Below, one piece after another: positions 53,605-63,019 of a DNA stretch of 64,000 nucleotides. The DNA comes from Acanthosepion lycidas (lineage: Eukaryota > Mollusca > Cephalopoda > Sepiida > Sepiidae), in NCBI GenBank assembly GCA_963932145.1, contig OZ010600.1:54998720-55062719 (forward strand), in the 5' to 3' direction. Made by a program: the position numbers and the translations under genes. The notes under the pieces were generated by a model. It did not search any database and had not been told where the DNA came from. It saw only the letters and a list, made by a program, of their open reading frames with translations. Position 1 is the stretch's first letter. Every line of letters begins with the position of its first letter.

Positions 53605-54358
53605 CCTTTTTTTTTAAGCATTGCGCCCCGAGCAAGGCATGACGCCACTAGGATGCAGGGGGAGTGCAGAAGATTTGGAGCAAGAGCAGATAGGAGTGAT
53701 AGAAGAAAGGATGAAGGGAAGAATAGTGTGTAGATCAAGGTAACTGGAGATGTCGATTGACATTACATTTGAATAGTTGGAGATCATAGCTATCAGGGAA
53801 ACAGTAATTGGGAAGGGTGTTCCACAGGCGAGAGGTGCGAGGTATGAAGCTATTGGAGTAGAAGAGACGGCTACATTTAAAATTTTCTACAGTGTAAGGG
53901 TGAGAGCGGGATGCCAGCCTCGTAGGGCGCTTGAATTCATGGAGACTGGGAACCAGTGAAAGCAGCTCATCGGAGCAATTACCATGAAAGTATTTGTAGA
54001 AGAGACAGAGAGAGGCGACGGCGCGTCTGTGAGATAGTGGCTGCAGGCGAGACGCCAGATCAGGGCCAATCACATTACATATCCGTCTCTGGATCTTGTC
54101 AAGAACTCCGAGGTAAACAGAAGGTTCCCCAGACCATATATGGCAGCAATACTCCATGCAAGGGCGAATGGTCGTTTTGTATATTTGAAGTGTCGATTCA
54201 GGGGAGAAAAATTTCCTGGCGAGGCACAGAGAGCCAACTTTCCTCGCGGTGGACGATGCAATTGACTCAATGTATTTGTTCCATCTCAGGTCAGCAGTCA
54301 ACGTGAGACCGAGCAGACGCATGGAGTTGCTCTCAAGAAGTTGACTATCAGACATTCT
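53605..54358 (-). pseudogene. CR1/Jockey-type LINE C-terminus and 3' end
   Basis: An open minus frame of 206 residues (54355 to 53735). LGLTLTADLRWNKYIESIAS and TARKVGSLCLARKFFSPEST give the thumb, then IYKTTIRPCMEYCCHIWSG, IQRRICNVIGPDLASRLQ and LCLFYKYFHGNCSDEL, ending SNSFIPRTSRLWNTLP and FKCNVNRHL. The 3' UTR runs to an A-rich end (plus-strand TTTTTTTTAAGCA at about 53608). It is 5'-truncated but uninterrupted, making it the youngest copy of the family here. The catalytic polymerase core is absent. Confidence 0.8.
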
Positions 54359-54473
54359 AATGGGGGGTAGGTAAGGAGCCTGGGCGTTGCCTTACATTCA
54401 TCATGGAAAACGCACATTAATTTTTCAGGGTATTTTGTAGGTAAGAAGTGCGTCTTGTAAACCGGAAAATATG

Positions 54474-54474
<1 letters not shown>

Positions 54475-54504
<30 letters not shown>

Positions 54505-54505
54505 A
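54475..54505. repeat. (TA)n-(TG)n microsatellite
   Basis: Short TA run then TG run, next to the dispersed AT-rich repeat. Confidence 0.85.
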
Positions 54506-54518
54506 AACATGAGAACTC

Positions 54519-54610
54519 TTATGTAGCAATGGAATCATATTTTTAAATAAATAATTATATTTATGCTGTACTTTTGTATCGAGAACTATTTTTTAAAACA
54601 AAATTACTGA
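54519..54610 (+). repeat. Dispersed AT-rich repeat fragment
   Basis: TGTAGCAATGGAATCATATT and TGTATCGAGAACTATTTTTT match the family at 5625-5945 and 25650-25690. Confidence 0.6.
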
Positions 54611-54639
54611 ATTACTCGAGTAATGTTGTTGGTTAGCGG

Positions 54640-54965
54640 TCTGTCTCCCTATGGAAGTTATACACTCTGATTAAACTCAAATCCCTGTTTAATCCGTCAA
54701 TGAAATTATTTTGAAAATAAATTTCAACTCTGATCTGCGCCTTTCTTCTCGGCTGTTGAATGAAGACGCTAAAATCACGTATCTGATGTCATCAGCGCTA
54801 TGAAATGTTTGGTTGAAGTGTGCAGCGACAGTGAAATTGTTGTTATAGTCCCTAAGGATTTTTTTTATGGTTATTGAACTGAAGTCGAAATTCCGTCTCC
54901 ATTTCTCCAACATTATTCCCTTTTTTGCATTTGTGGCAGAAAAGCAGATATAAAAGATTTGAACT
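54640..54965 (-). pseudogene. GIY-YIG retroelement C-terminus (Penelope-like)
   Basis: Minus translation gives FCHKCKKGNNVGEMETEFRL, then in another frame NNNFTVAAHFNQTFHSADDI and RYVILASSFNSREERRRSEL with FIFKI. The HFN-x3-HS-x2-DIRYVIL-x8-ERR-x2-EL arrangement is the usual C-terminal part of GIY-YIG domains fused to retroelement reverse transcriptases. VGE and R-x5-H-like residues stand for the YIG strand and the following helix. This is a different subfamily from 47260-47602 and 59508-59822. One frameshift is present. Confidence 0.6.
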
Positions 54966-55072
54966 ATTATAATTCAGAGTACTATATATTATTACTTAAA
55001 CGTTATTTTAGTGGATACTCATATTTGAGTAGACGCTCCGTTTATTTATTAAACAGTATATTTATTTTATGG
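54966..55072. other. Unassigned
   Basis: AT-rich spacer between the GIY-YIG relic and a SINE. Confidence 0.4.
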
Positions 55073-55215
55073 GCACGTGGCCGAGGGATTAGAACGTTCA
55101 CATTCTGACTACGAGACCCGGGTTCGAATCTCACCATGGTCTTCCTGATGTTATCGGATAGGATCTCAGCGTGCGGCACCCTTGGAAAGTACCTGGAAAC
55201 CATGGAGTGACTTGA
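55073..55215 (+). mobile_element. tRNA-derived SINE (class with GTGGCCGAGGG head)
   Basis: A-box TGGCCGAGGGA (55078-55088) and a strong B-box GGTTCGAATCT (55121-55131), followed by a body with GGATCTCAGCGTGCGGCACC. The head resembles a tRNA with a long variable region, but no full cloverleaf or CCA stem can be drawn. Confidence 0.75.
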
Positions 55216-55332
55216 TTTTTTTAAAATTTAATTAACAGGAAAAATGGCAAGTCTAAAGTTAGCCGTTATCTTATCTGCTAACCTCAAAACCATCACTTCT
55301 TACCATTTTTTACGCTCATACCATACCACATA

Positions 55333-55385
55333 TGACCGAGTGGTTAGAACGCTCGCATTCTGAACATCAGAACCACGCGTATATT
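55333..55385 (+). mobile_element. SINE head fragment
   Basis: A-box TGACCGAGTGG (55333-55343) plus GAACGCTCGCATTCTGA, the same family as the SINE at 55073. It is cut before the B-box. Confidence 0.55.
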
Positions 55386-55734
55386 TATCTATTTCATTTA
55401 GTCAACTGTTTTATCCAAGTCGTAATCTTCCCTCAAGATTGTGGGCCCGGTAAACTTAAATCAAACCTAAAAAAAATATTATATTAACTCTCGTTGATGG
55501 CGAAATAGGCTTTCTGAAAGGAGCAACTCCCGCATAGAATTAGATAAAGTCTATGAATTTTAGACATCTGTTTACGTACTTTTCTTGAAACGATTTGCTG
55601 AGCATCTAATGTTGTAGATTAGTAATGGTGTAAAGAGAAAAAAACAGGGAAGTATGAGGAAAGGGGGTGGAACAATCTGGACACGTAGATTAAATAAAGG
55701 AGTTGAATTTTAAAATTACTTGAAGGTTACCCCG

Positions 55735-55802
55735 ATCAAAAAGCAGCTGATGAGAGCTGGAGGGCGCGACCGCTGAAACGTTGTGCTAACAACGGAAATA
55801 AT
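55735..55802 (+). other. Repeat fragment with CTGATGA and GAAAC boxes
   Basis: CTGATGA at about 55748, AGC...GCT pairing and GAAACGTTGTGCTAACAAC at about 55778. The last block is shared with the composite SINEs. No UH site follows the CGTTGT/ACAACG stem. Confidence 0.45.
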
Positions 55803-55880
55803 GGTAACTCCTAATCAATTCCGAGCCATTATCCATCACACCACCCGCACATCCAAACTTATAGCACACTGTAACTGAAA
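55803..55880 (-). mobile_element. tRNA-derived SINE head
   Basis: On the minus strand GCGGGTGGTGTGATGGATAA opens the element. It matches the head of the SINE at 26045-26200 (CATTATCCATCACACCACCC on the plus strand). Confidence 0.6.
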
Positions 55881-56524
55881 TTGGGTTTAACTACACTTTT
55901 CGGGGAAACGGTCATGGCAGGTAGAGAATGTCGTGAATAAAACAGTTGACGAAATTAAATAAGCCTACTTGGCTAAAATAGTGATGTAATCTTATCAAAA
56001 TATTTTAACAAGTACACCTCAAGCCTCGTTGATAATCTGATCAGCATAATTGAACAAATTTTCTAACATTATCTACCGTTAATTGTAATTAGACTGAATA
56101 AAATTGCTTATGAAAGGCGAATCATTATTTTACTTAACTTATTGAATGTTATTCTCAAGTTTTCTTTGAATTCATTATTTGTCATCGTAATTCTCAGCAC
56201 CATGCGTATGTTTATCTATTCCATTTAGTCAACTGTTTTATTCAAGGCTTTGTCTACCACTTCCACTCACCAGGACCTTGATCCCGGTAAACCTTTGTCG
56301 TGCTGATCATTATATATAATACTAAATGTACTTTTTGTGCTTCGCCGGTGGCACTACGCTGAGTTTCGGGCACAATGCAATATTGTCACGTCATGAAACC
56401 CAGAATTGTATCAGCGGTGAGGAAAAAATGTATATTTATTAGTAGTATGCATTTTAGCTCCGTTATTAGACATTGGGCACTATTTTATTAACACCAACAC
56501 TGAATAAGAGAAGAGTCAGATGAG
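55881..56524. other. No gene recognised
   Basis: AT-rich. A GGGCACTATTTTATTAA motif at about 56475 belongs to the recurrent GAGCACTATTTT set. Confidence 0.45.
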
Positions 56525-56564
<40 letters not shown>

Positions 56565-56796
56565 CAATCTGTTCATATCTAACTGTCTATCTACCAGTTC
56601 ATTATCTATCTATGTATTCATCGAAGTCTGTTCATATCTATCTATCTATCTATCTATCTCAGTCTGTTCACACACACCCAGAGACACAAATACATATATC
56701 ACTTCTATTTCTATATCGATCGAATTTTGATCATAACTATCTTTCTGTCTGCCTATAGATCTCTCTCTCTCTATCTCTATCTATCTCTCTCTCTCG

Positions 56797-56836
<40 letters not shown>

Positions 56837-56930
56837 GTTTGATCATATCTCTCTATTTATAACTATATATTTCTATTTCTATGTTTATCAAAGTTTGATT
56901 TTATCGATCTCTCCCTCTCTCTCATATTCT

Positions 56931-57000
<70 letters not shown>

Positions 57001-57031
57001 TTCTATATCTGTATTTATCTAAGTCTGATCA

Positions 57032-57072
<41 letters not shown>
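56525..57072. repeat. CTAT, CT and AT microsatellite complex
   Basis: (CTAT)n with CTCAGTCTGTTCA spacers (the complement of the 17.7-18.5 kb spacer), (CT)n stretches, (TA)n at 56799-56832 and 56956-56997, and (CTAT)n at 57030-57072. Confidence 0.9.
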
Positions 57073-57074
<2 letters not shown>

Positions 57075-57185
57075 TTTACTTGGTTCACCCCTAGCAAGGC
57101 AATAAAGCCAATAGGATGGAAGTGGTTGCTGAGTTTTAGAGAATATGAGAAAAACTACTCAAGAGAGACGACAATAAAAGAATAA
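57073..57185 (-). mobile_element. LINE 3' end fragment, CR1/Jockey-type
   Basis: Minus strand: CCTATTGGCTTTATTGCCTT, then GCTAGGGGTGAACCAAG and an A-rich end. This parallels the CGTCATGCCTTGCTCGGGG end at 53609-53660 and GCCTTGCGTGGGGTGAAATG at 51765. Confidence 0.45.
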
Positions 57186-57204
57186 GAATTAAGAAAACAG
57201 AAGG

Positions 57205-57482
<278 letters not shown>

Positions 57483-58420
57483 TGCCAGGCTAAAATACCG
57501 CTGATAGGGGAACCCACGAACGATCTTTTGTTTGTTACAACTATTATTGAATTAAATTTATAGTAACTTTATGGCTGATAATGAACACTGTTAGAATCGT
57601 TAAGGTGTATCTATAATCATTATTTAAATAGACATTAAAGATTGTATTTCGGGAAAGACCTTTCTTGTCTTTTTAAATAGCTTCAAGTCTGTTAAGAAAT
57701 TTACCATTATGTCCCTTCAAGAGTGAATGTAATATCGTAAAAATCATAATAAATTGCGTATAAGACAAATTAACATATATTTTATTACGCACACACACAC
57801 AGACACATCACTGTGGTAGATGGTGGTTGATCTGATGAAAGGAATCGTCCGCCCTTTGACAGAGACCTGTTCTTAATCCTGATGGGCGTCCAGCCCCTCT
57901 ACTCACCATAAAGAGCTGGCAGAGGAACCAGTTTAGTCGCCTAAATTGTTGTTCGAATTAATAAATAAGAAATATGTGAAGGTAGGTAGGAAGTGTTGTG
58001 GCCTTGTTAGGGTCAGAAATAAAAACACAAAGAGAGTAATTGAATTAAACAAATATATTAACAGAAAACAATAATACAAACATACAAACGAGAGTGTTAC
58101 AGCAAGAATGTTCAGTCCGACTGTCAGAGGAGACGCGGGAAACTTCCCTCTCCAAAAGGCAGTACCTGCTCCTATTTATAACTGGGAGAGTCCATGACTT
58201 CGTGGATATATTGCCATAACATTTAGTAACCTACTTTAACGGGATCTAGAGCCTTGTATTATCTGAACAATTAGTAAACACTAATCTAGGATTATTCTAT
58301 AAAATACAAGGTCTAATCAAAGTATCGGGACTATTGCTATCCTAACGGAGCTGAAGTACACAGCGTGAAGTCCCTAAGCTCAGATTGACCTTCAATTCTG
58401 TTGCGCCGCATACACACTAA
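57483..58420. other. No gene; possible LTR-like promoter on minus strand
   Basis: Around 57998-58190 the minus strand has a TTATAAATAG box (about 58181-58172), and about 180 bp further the sequence ACAAGGCCACAACA, as at the end of some LTRs. No opposite end or target duplication was found, so I leave it unassigned. Confidence 0.3.
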
Positions 58421-58545
58421 TTAAGTATTAACTACATTTACATTCGACAGAAATCGAACCTGTATCCTACACGGAACTGTCATTTGGCCTGACGTGCTAT
58501 ACCATAGCGTCTGGTCAAATTACTGTTTTTAAACAACAAATTTCC
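58421..58545 (-). mobile_element. tRNA-derived SINE
   Basis: Minus strand: a TGGTATAGCACG A-box (complement near 58492-58503), GACAGTTCCGTGTAGGATAC, and B-box CAGGTTCGATT (complement 58452-58462). The same sequence without an A-box is at 5285-5345. Confidence 0.65.
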
Positions 58546-58601
58546 TATGATTTTAAACATAAAATATATTAAAATAATTATCGGACTTAGTCCATTTCAT
58601 A

Positions 58602-58655
<54 letters not shown>

Positions 58656-58923
58656 ATATAATGGAATATGCATACACCTATGTCCCCCCTCACTGGAATA
58701 TGATTGGCTGGTGTCCGTCATAAATATCGATGGACGTGTAGGAAAGTCAAGGAGAGCCTTAGTCTGAGAGCTAAGTCTATAACGACTGCCATTGGACTAC
58801 GCTATTGATCTACACTTCTTACCTGCGACAACGACGCGTACCAGTCGATTACTGCTACCGCATTCTACTTGGTTATAGTAGCCAAAACCACTTAGCTACT
58901 TCGTTCAAATATATCCCTTTCCG

Positions 58924-58925
<2 letters not shown>
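58546..58925. other. No gene; (AT)n at 58602-58652
   Basis: AT tract followed by unassigned DNA. The 101-codon plus frame (58805-59110) runs through microsatellites and is not a gene. Confidence 0.5.

Positions 58926-58985
<60 letters not shown>
58926..58985. repeat. (CA)n-(TA)n microsatellite
   Basis: CA run then TA run, directly abutting the hammerhead palindrome. Confidence 0.95.
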
Positions 58986-58988
<3 letters not shown>

Positions 58989-59009
58989 AAAGTGAACATA
59001 GAAGTCAAC

Positions 59010-59060
59010 ACTTAGAGGCGACAGTCTGTTTCATGCTATATGCAATCGTCAGGCCACGTG
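59010..59060 (-). ncRNA. Hammerhead ribozyme-like motif, left arm
   Basis: Mirror image of 59055-59105: CTGACGA as the complement of TCGTCAG (59046-59052) and GAAA as the complement of TTTC. The two motifs diverge from a common centre. In a transcript through both, the palindrome would fold on itself and compete with the ribozyme fold. Confidence 0.6.
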
Positions 59061-59105
59061 GCCTGACGATTGCATATAGCATGAAACAGACTGTCGTCTC
59101 TAAGT
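59055..59105 (+). ncRNA. Hammerhead ribozyme-like motif, right arm
   Basis: GGC then CTGACGA (59063-59069), helix II TGC (59071-59073) with GCA (59079-59081) and GAAA (59083-59086). Helix III is ACA-loop GAC-TGT, with U16.1 at 59094 and H17 = C at 59095. Helix I is short and partly mismatched, as in many retroelement hammerheads that work as dimers. Confidence 0.6.
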
Positions 59106-59130
59106 GTTGACTTCTATGTTCACTTTTATA

Positions 59131-59205
59131 TTTACACACGCTCTATCTCTGATATTGAGCACTTTATTCCATAAATATAGCACACCTTAAGACTATATTT
59201 CTTCA

Positions 59206-59267
<62 letters not shown>

Positions 59268-59507
59268 AGCAAGTTATAAGCTCAAAATATAAAATAAACC
59301 GAGAGCTCAATGCCAAAGTCGGCAGAATCTAAATATGATATATTATAATAATATTATTAATAAAATAATATCAAAATGCGCTACTCAGAGTTGCATCCGA
59401 TCACAATCGTCCGGCAGATATAAATTGAACCAATAGTTATAATCTGAGATACAATCCAGTGTTGGCAGGTATTTACTAATACGTATATAAGTTTTTTTAT
59501 TAAATAC
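59131..59507. other. AT tracts and a degenerate hammerhead-like motif
   Basis: ATATTGAGCACTTTATTCC at about 59148. (AT)n at 59204-59262. At 59430-59395 the minus strand reads GGACGA, later CAACTCTGAGTA, i.e. helix III ACT-CTG-AGT with H17 = A but two core bases changed. It lies just downstream of the GIY-YIG relic on the same strand. Confidence 0.45.
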
Positions 59508-59822
59508 TTATTCTTTTACCGACGGTTCCTTTCTCTTATTCAACAGCTGATAAACCATTCTTTGTAGAATTTGTAATTTTTCACTTAGACACAAACTACT
59601 GCCTACTCTAATGCCGTTATATAGCCTGGCTTTAGACAGTATTTCCCATGTGATAGGTAACGCTTCTCTTCTGTGACTAATAACGTCCCAATAATAGCTA
59701 AAAAGAGCAGTGCTGCCTTTCTAATTTCTGTTGCTCCGATTCATCTTATGGTTGTAGAAGAGTCTTTTCCATTCTCCCTTAGTGGCTCCTATGTAGTTCT
59801 TGGTCTCGCTATCACTAATCAC
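59508..59822 (-). pseudogene. GIY-YIG retroelement C-terminus (Penelope-like), best copy
   Basis: One minus-strand frame stays readable for about 104 codons with a single internal stop (complement of CTA at 59721-59723). SETKNYIGATKGEWKRLFYN with HKM is the YIG strand and the Arg/His helix of the nuclease. STALFSYYWDVISHRREA, LPITWEILSKARLYNGI and SLCLSEKLQILQRMVYQLL follow, ending LNKRKEPSVKE at a TAA. The nuclease would nick DNA for target-primed reverse transcription. The polymerase lies upstream and is not present: sequence before 59822 is lost. A degenerate hammerhead-like motif lies about 80 bp downstream. Confidence 0.7.
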
Positions 59823-60129
59823 CTTAAATTCATGTATATATGTATGTATGTATTCAAACGTGTTGTTGTAACCTAGAAAATGTTACTGAATAAGGAATAA
59901 ACAAAACGGAGGTTGGAAATAAAATGGCAATCTTTAGAACATCAAGAAAATACAATACTCGCCAGCGGCGTGAAGCAGGTAAACCGCTGCTAGTGGTGGA
60001 CTACTTTGTATACTATCCCCACTTACAATAGTGTCCTACGTTTTTTATGCGATATACCCATTAGTGTTCATAGGCACGGTATATAAATCGTGTTTTACTG
60101 AACTTGACAGACTAGGTTTGTTTGCTGAT
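59823..60129. other. No gene recognised
   Basis: Unassigned sequence between retroelement relics. Confidence 0.4.
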
Positions 60130-60420
60130 CAGTAGAGAAAAAAAAATATCAGGAAGAGGCAACTGAAATTTCTGGGACACGTAATGAGAAAGGAGGGCTT
60201 GAAAAATCTGATACTCACAGGGTAGATAGAGGGAAAGAGGGACAAGGGAAAGCAACGCTTGACTTACTTAACGAGTTTAAAGAAGTGGATGGTAAAACAG
60301 GGTCTGGAAGAAATAACAAAAAGACAAAACTAATTGAGCGTTACAAGAGACAGGGTGAGGTGTAGAGCCTACGCCCTGAAAATTACAGCATGAATAACAG
60401 GAATCCCTTCGACCAAAGAT
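60130..60420 (+). pseudogene. RTE-type LINE C-terminal relic
   Basis: RKRQLKFLGHVMRKEGLKNL-like, TGRIEGKRDKGKQRLTYL-like and LIERYKRQGE-like blocks in order on the plus strand, with frameshifts. It belongs to the family at 19590-19960. Confidence 0.6.
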
Positions 60421-60539
60421 GCTATATCCATAGCTATTTAGCCTAGTCTACTCTATTGTGCAAGATGGCTGTTGACCCATCAAGGAGGTCCAGGTACCCT
60501 TTGGAAGGTCTCGTTTTTCAAACTATACAGCGGGGCGAT

Positions 60540-62470
60540 TTTGAAAGAATAAGAAGTCTTACCAGGATTTATTATTGGCAGCCACAATCTTCAGAATATA
60601 AGATACGCAGATGGCGCAATGTTGATATCAGACACAGAGAGTAAACTACGGGTATTCCTACTGATAGTAGTAAAAGAGGGCGAGAAGAAAGGACTAATCA
60701 TCAATTGTAAAACAAAATGCATTTATTATTTCTGTAATATTGTCTATGCTGAACAACGAGGAGATTTTGAGAGAATTAGATATCCAACCAGGATTCATTA
60801 TTGACAGCCACAATTTTAACAACATAAGATATGCAGGTGACACAGTGTTGATAGCAGACGCAGAAAAAGATCAAAATTTCAAAGGTGTATTTTCAAGGGA
60901 TTTTCCGACTTTGGAAACTGGCGCAGCACAATCTTCCTATTTCCATTTATTCTTTTATGAAGAAACAATGAAAATAAATATCTGATGTCGCTAATCCTAT
61001 TCAAAGGTTTGGATCGATTTATATTACAAGAGCGAGGATAGTCTTGCAGATCCCCAAACTGAGTTTAATCAATACTGTGTTCCTTTCGCTTGAGGCATTA
61101 TGTCGACCCAATGAGTATAGAGGACTAGGTGTCCAACCAGGATTTATTATTGGCAGCCACAATGTTAACACCATAAGATACACAGATAACACAGTGTTGA
61201 TAGCAGACACAGAAAAAGGTCAGAATTATAAATATGAATTTTCAAGGGATTATCCTACTTTGGGAATTGGCGCAGCACAATCTCCCTATTTCTATTTATT
61301 CTTTTATGAAGAAACACTGAATGAAAATAAATATCTGATGTCGCTAATGCTATTCAAAGGTTCGGTTTCGATTCATACTTTAAGAGCGATGATAGTCTTG
61401 CAGATTCCAAAATTGAGTTTAATCGGCATTGGGTTCCTTACGCTTGGGACATTATGCCTACTTAATGAGTATAATGAGAGGACTAGGTATCCAACCAGGA
61501 TTTATTAGTGGCGACCGCAATCTTGACAACATTACATATGCAGATGATACTGTGTTGATAGAAGGGGCACAAATGAAAATTACAGAAGGTAAAGGAAATC
61601 GAGAAGAAAGGATTATACATCATTTGCAAGAAGACAGAATGTATGGTTCTTAGCAAAAAGGAGTAGCCGAAAGCATTAAACAGTCGGTAAGTTTAAGGAT
61701 CCAAGTTTCGTTATAGGGTAAATTGTCCTACGGGACAATGGCCTAGTGGATTAAAGCGTTGATTCATGAATTTGATGGCATAGTGGATGTGAGTTCAATC
61801 GCTGGCGAGCAATAAAATTAAGAACTAAACAATATCCCTAAACCTGGGCAGGGAAATTCAGTTCAGAATTCCCTGTAGGCTACCCAGATCAACGGCCGAA
61901 ACGGTGTAATACCAACAACAAAAATGAGGACAATAGTCAGAATGAAAACAGTGCAAATAATTGCACCTCATCTTTCTTGCTCATGATTTTGTGTGATTGA
62001 TAGTCAACGTAATAGCCAGGTTTTTTAGTGAATGCATTTCCTGCTTTGGAAATTGGCGCAGCACAATCTTCCTATTTCTGTTTATTCTTTTATGTAAATA
62101 TCTGATATCGCTAATGCTCTTCAAAGGTTCGATTAGAAGCCGAACCTTTGAATCGAACAAGAGTTAGGATAGTCTCGCATACACTTATACCGAGTTTAAT
62201 CGACACTGGTTTCCTTACGCTTGGGGCATTATGCCTACCTAATGAGTAGAAAGAGAGGACTGGATGTCCTATCAGGATTTATTAGTGGCGGCTACAATCT
62301 TAACACTATTAGATATGCAGACGATACAGTGTTGATAGAAGGGGCACAAACGAAAATTACAGGGACGCCGTCAGAAGGAAATCAACGAAAACGACTAAAC
62401 CTCAATTGCAAGAAGACTGAATGCATGGCTGTTACAAAAAGAACAGCCCAACATGCAAATTAGAAAATGG
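60540..62470 (+). pseudogene. RTE-type reverse transcriptase segments, tandemly amplified
   Basis: A segment around the polymerase catalytic site is repeated. The family reads IGGHNLNNIRYADDTVLIAD followed by EKKGLIINCKKTEC. Recognisable copies centre on 60590-60720, 60784-60900, 61133-61230, 61491-61640 and 62268-62440. Active-site variants are IRYADGAM, IRYAGDTV, IRYTDNTV, ITYADDTV and IRYADDTV, so only the last two keep YADD. Copies are linked by a common spacer of about 230 bp (GGCGCAGCACAATCTTCCTA, ATCTGATGTCGCTAATG) present three times, spaced 349 and 358 bp for the first steps. The last interval is enlarged by a SINE insertion. Confidence 0.7.
61733..61985 (+). mobile_element. Composite tRNA-derived SINE
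   Basis: A-box TGGCCTAGTGG (61739-61749), B-box GAGTTCAATCG (61791-61801) and body TTCAGTTCAGAATTCCCTGT. The remnant GCCGAAACGGTG follows without its CTGANGA box. The tail is AAAAATGAGGACAATAGTCA, the unit that is amplified at 12844-13690. It is inserted in the RTE segment array. Confidence 0.8.
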
Positions 62471-62624
62471 CGGTAACGAAATCAAACAAGTACAATAAAT
62501 TCAATATCTGGGAAATTTTTAACAGAGGACGGAACGCTGAAATCCGAAGGCGCATTAGAACAGGGAAAGAGGTCTTCCAAATCTAAGCAAAGTATTAAGA
62601 AACAGGAATATATTCACACTGTTT

Positions 62625-62913
62625 ACATTATTCGGACTATTGTCCTTATCTTTGTTGCCATATTTATCACAACGTTTCGACCGTTGTACGCTCCGGCCTT
62701 CTTCAGTTGGTTGGAATGTCGAACTGAACCCTTTCTTTCGCTCACTGTTCTAGTTCCACGTGCCATGTCTAATGAATATCAGTTATCAGTTATCGCCTGT
62801 TGATTCACCTTTACAAGTTCTCTATCGCCTTAACCATGTACTGAACCCACAACTCTTTGGGTCCTGTCACTGGATCTAACTAATGCCTTTATCCACTGTG
62901 CCATGTGTCCTTA
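62625..62913 (-). mobile_element. Composite tRNA-derived SINE, fullest copy
   Basis: Minus strand: A-box TGGCACAGTGG (62903-62893), B-box GGGTTCAGTAC (62848-62838), body GGTTCAGTTCGACATTCC, and core CTGAAGA (62706-62700). A GGCCG/CGGTC stem and GAAA (62678-62675) follow, then ACGTTGTGATAA and the tail CAAAGATAAGGACAATAGTC. It shows that the hammerhead-like core is an inherent part of this SINE family. Confidence 0.8.
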
Positions 62914-63005
62914 AACGTTGTGATAAATATGGCAACAAAGATGAGGACAATAGTCCGAATAATGTAAATAATGTATATAATACCTCATCTCAGAAATATA
63001 GACAG
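62914..63005 (+). mobile_element. Inverted tail copy of the composite SINE
   Basis: AAACGTTGTGATAAATATGG and CAAAGATGAGGACAATAGTC on the plus strand form an inverted repeat of about 65 bp with 62625-62690. Confidence 0.75.
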
Positions 63006-63019
63006 ATACAGGAAAATAT

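Larger units (their letters stand above)
58986..59130. repeat. 145-bp near-perfect palindrome carrying two hammerheads
   Basis: The arms, each about 72 bp, are reverse complements with only about one mismatch, centred on CCACGTGG (59054-59061). Each arm encodes a hammerhead-like motif reading outward. A single-arm relative is at 28351-28425. Confidence 0.9.

Noticed and set aside
55073-55140. Candidate functional tRNA gene (A-box and very good B-box)
   Set aside because: No acceptor stem, anticodon arm or T-arm closure could be drawn, and truncated relatives lie nearby; it is a SINE head.
57998-58190. A third LTR on the minus strand
   Set aside because: A TATA-like box and a CACAACA end are suggestive, but neither the opposite terminus nor a target duplication could be found.
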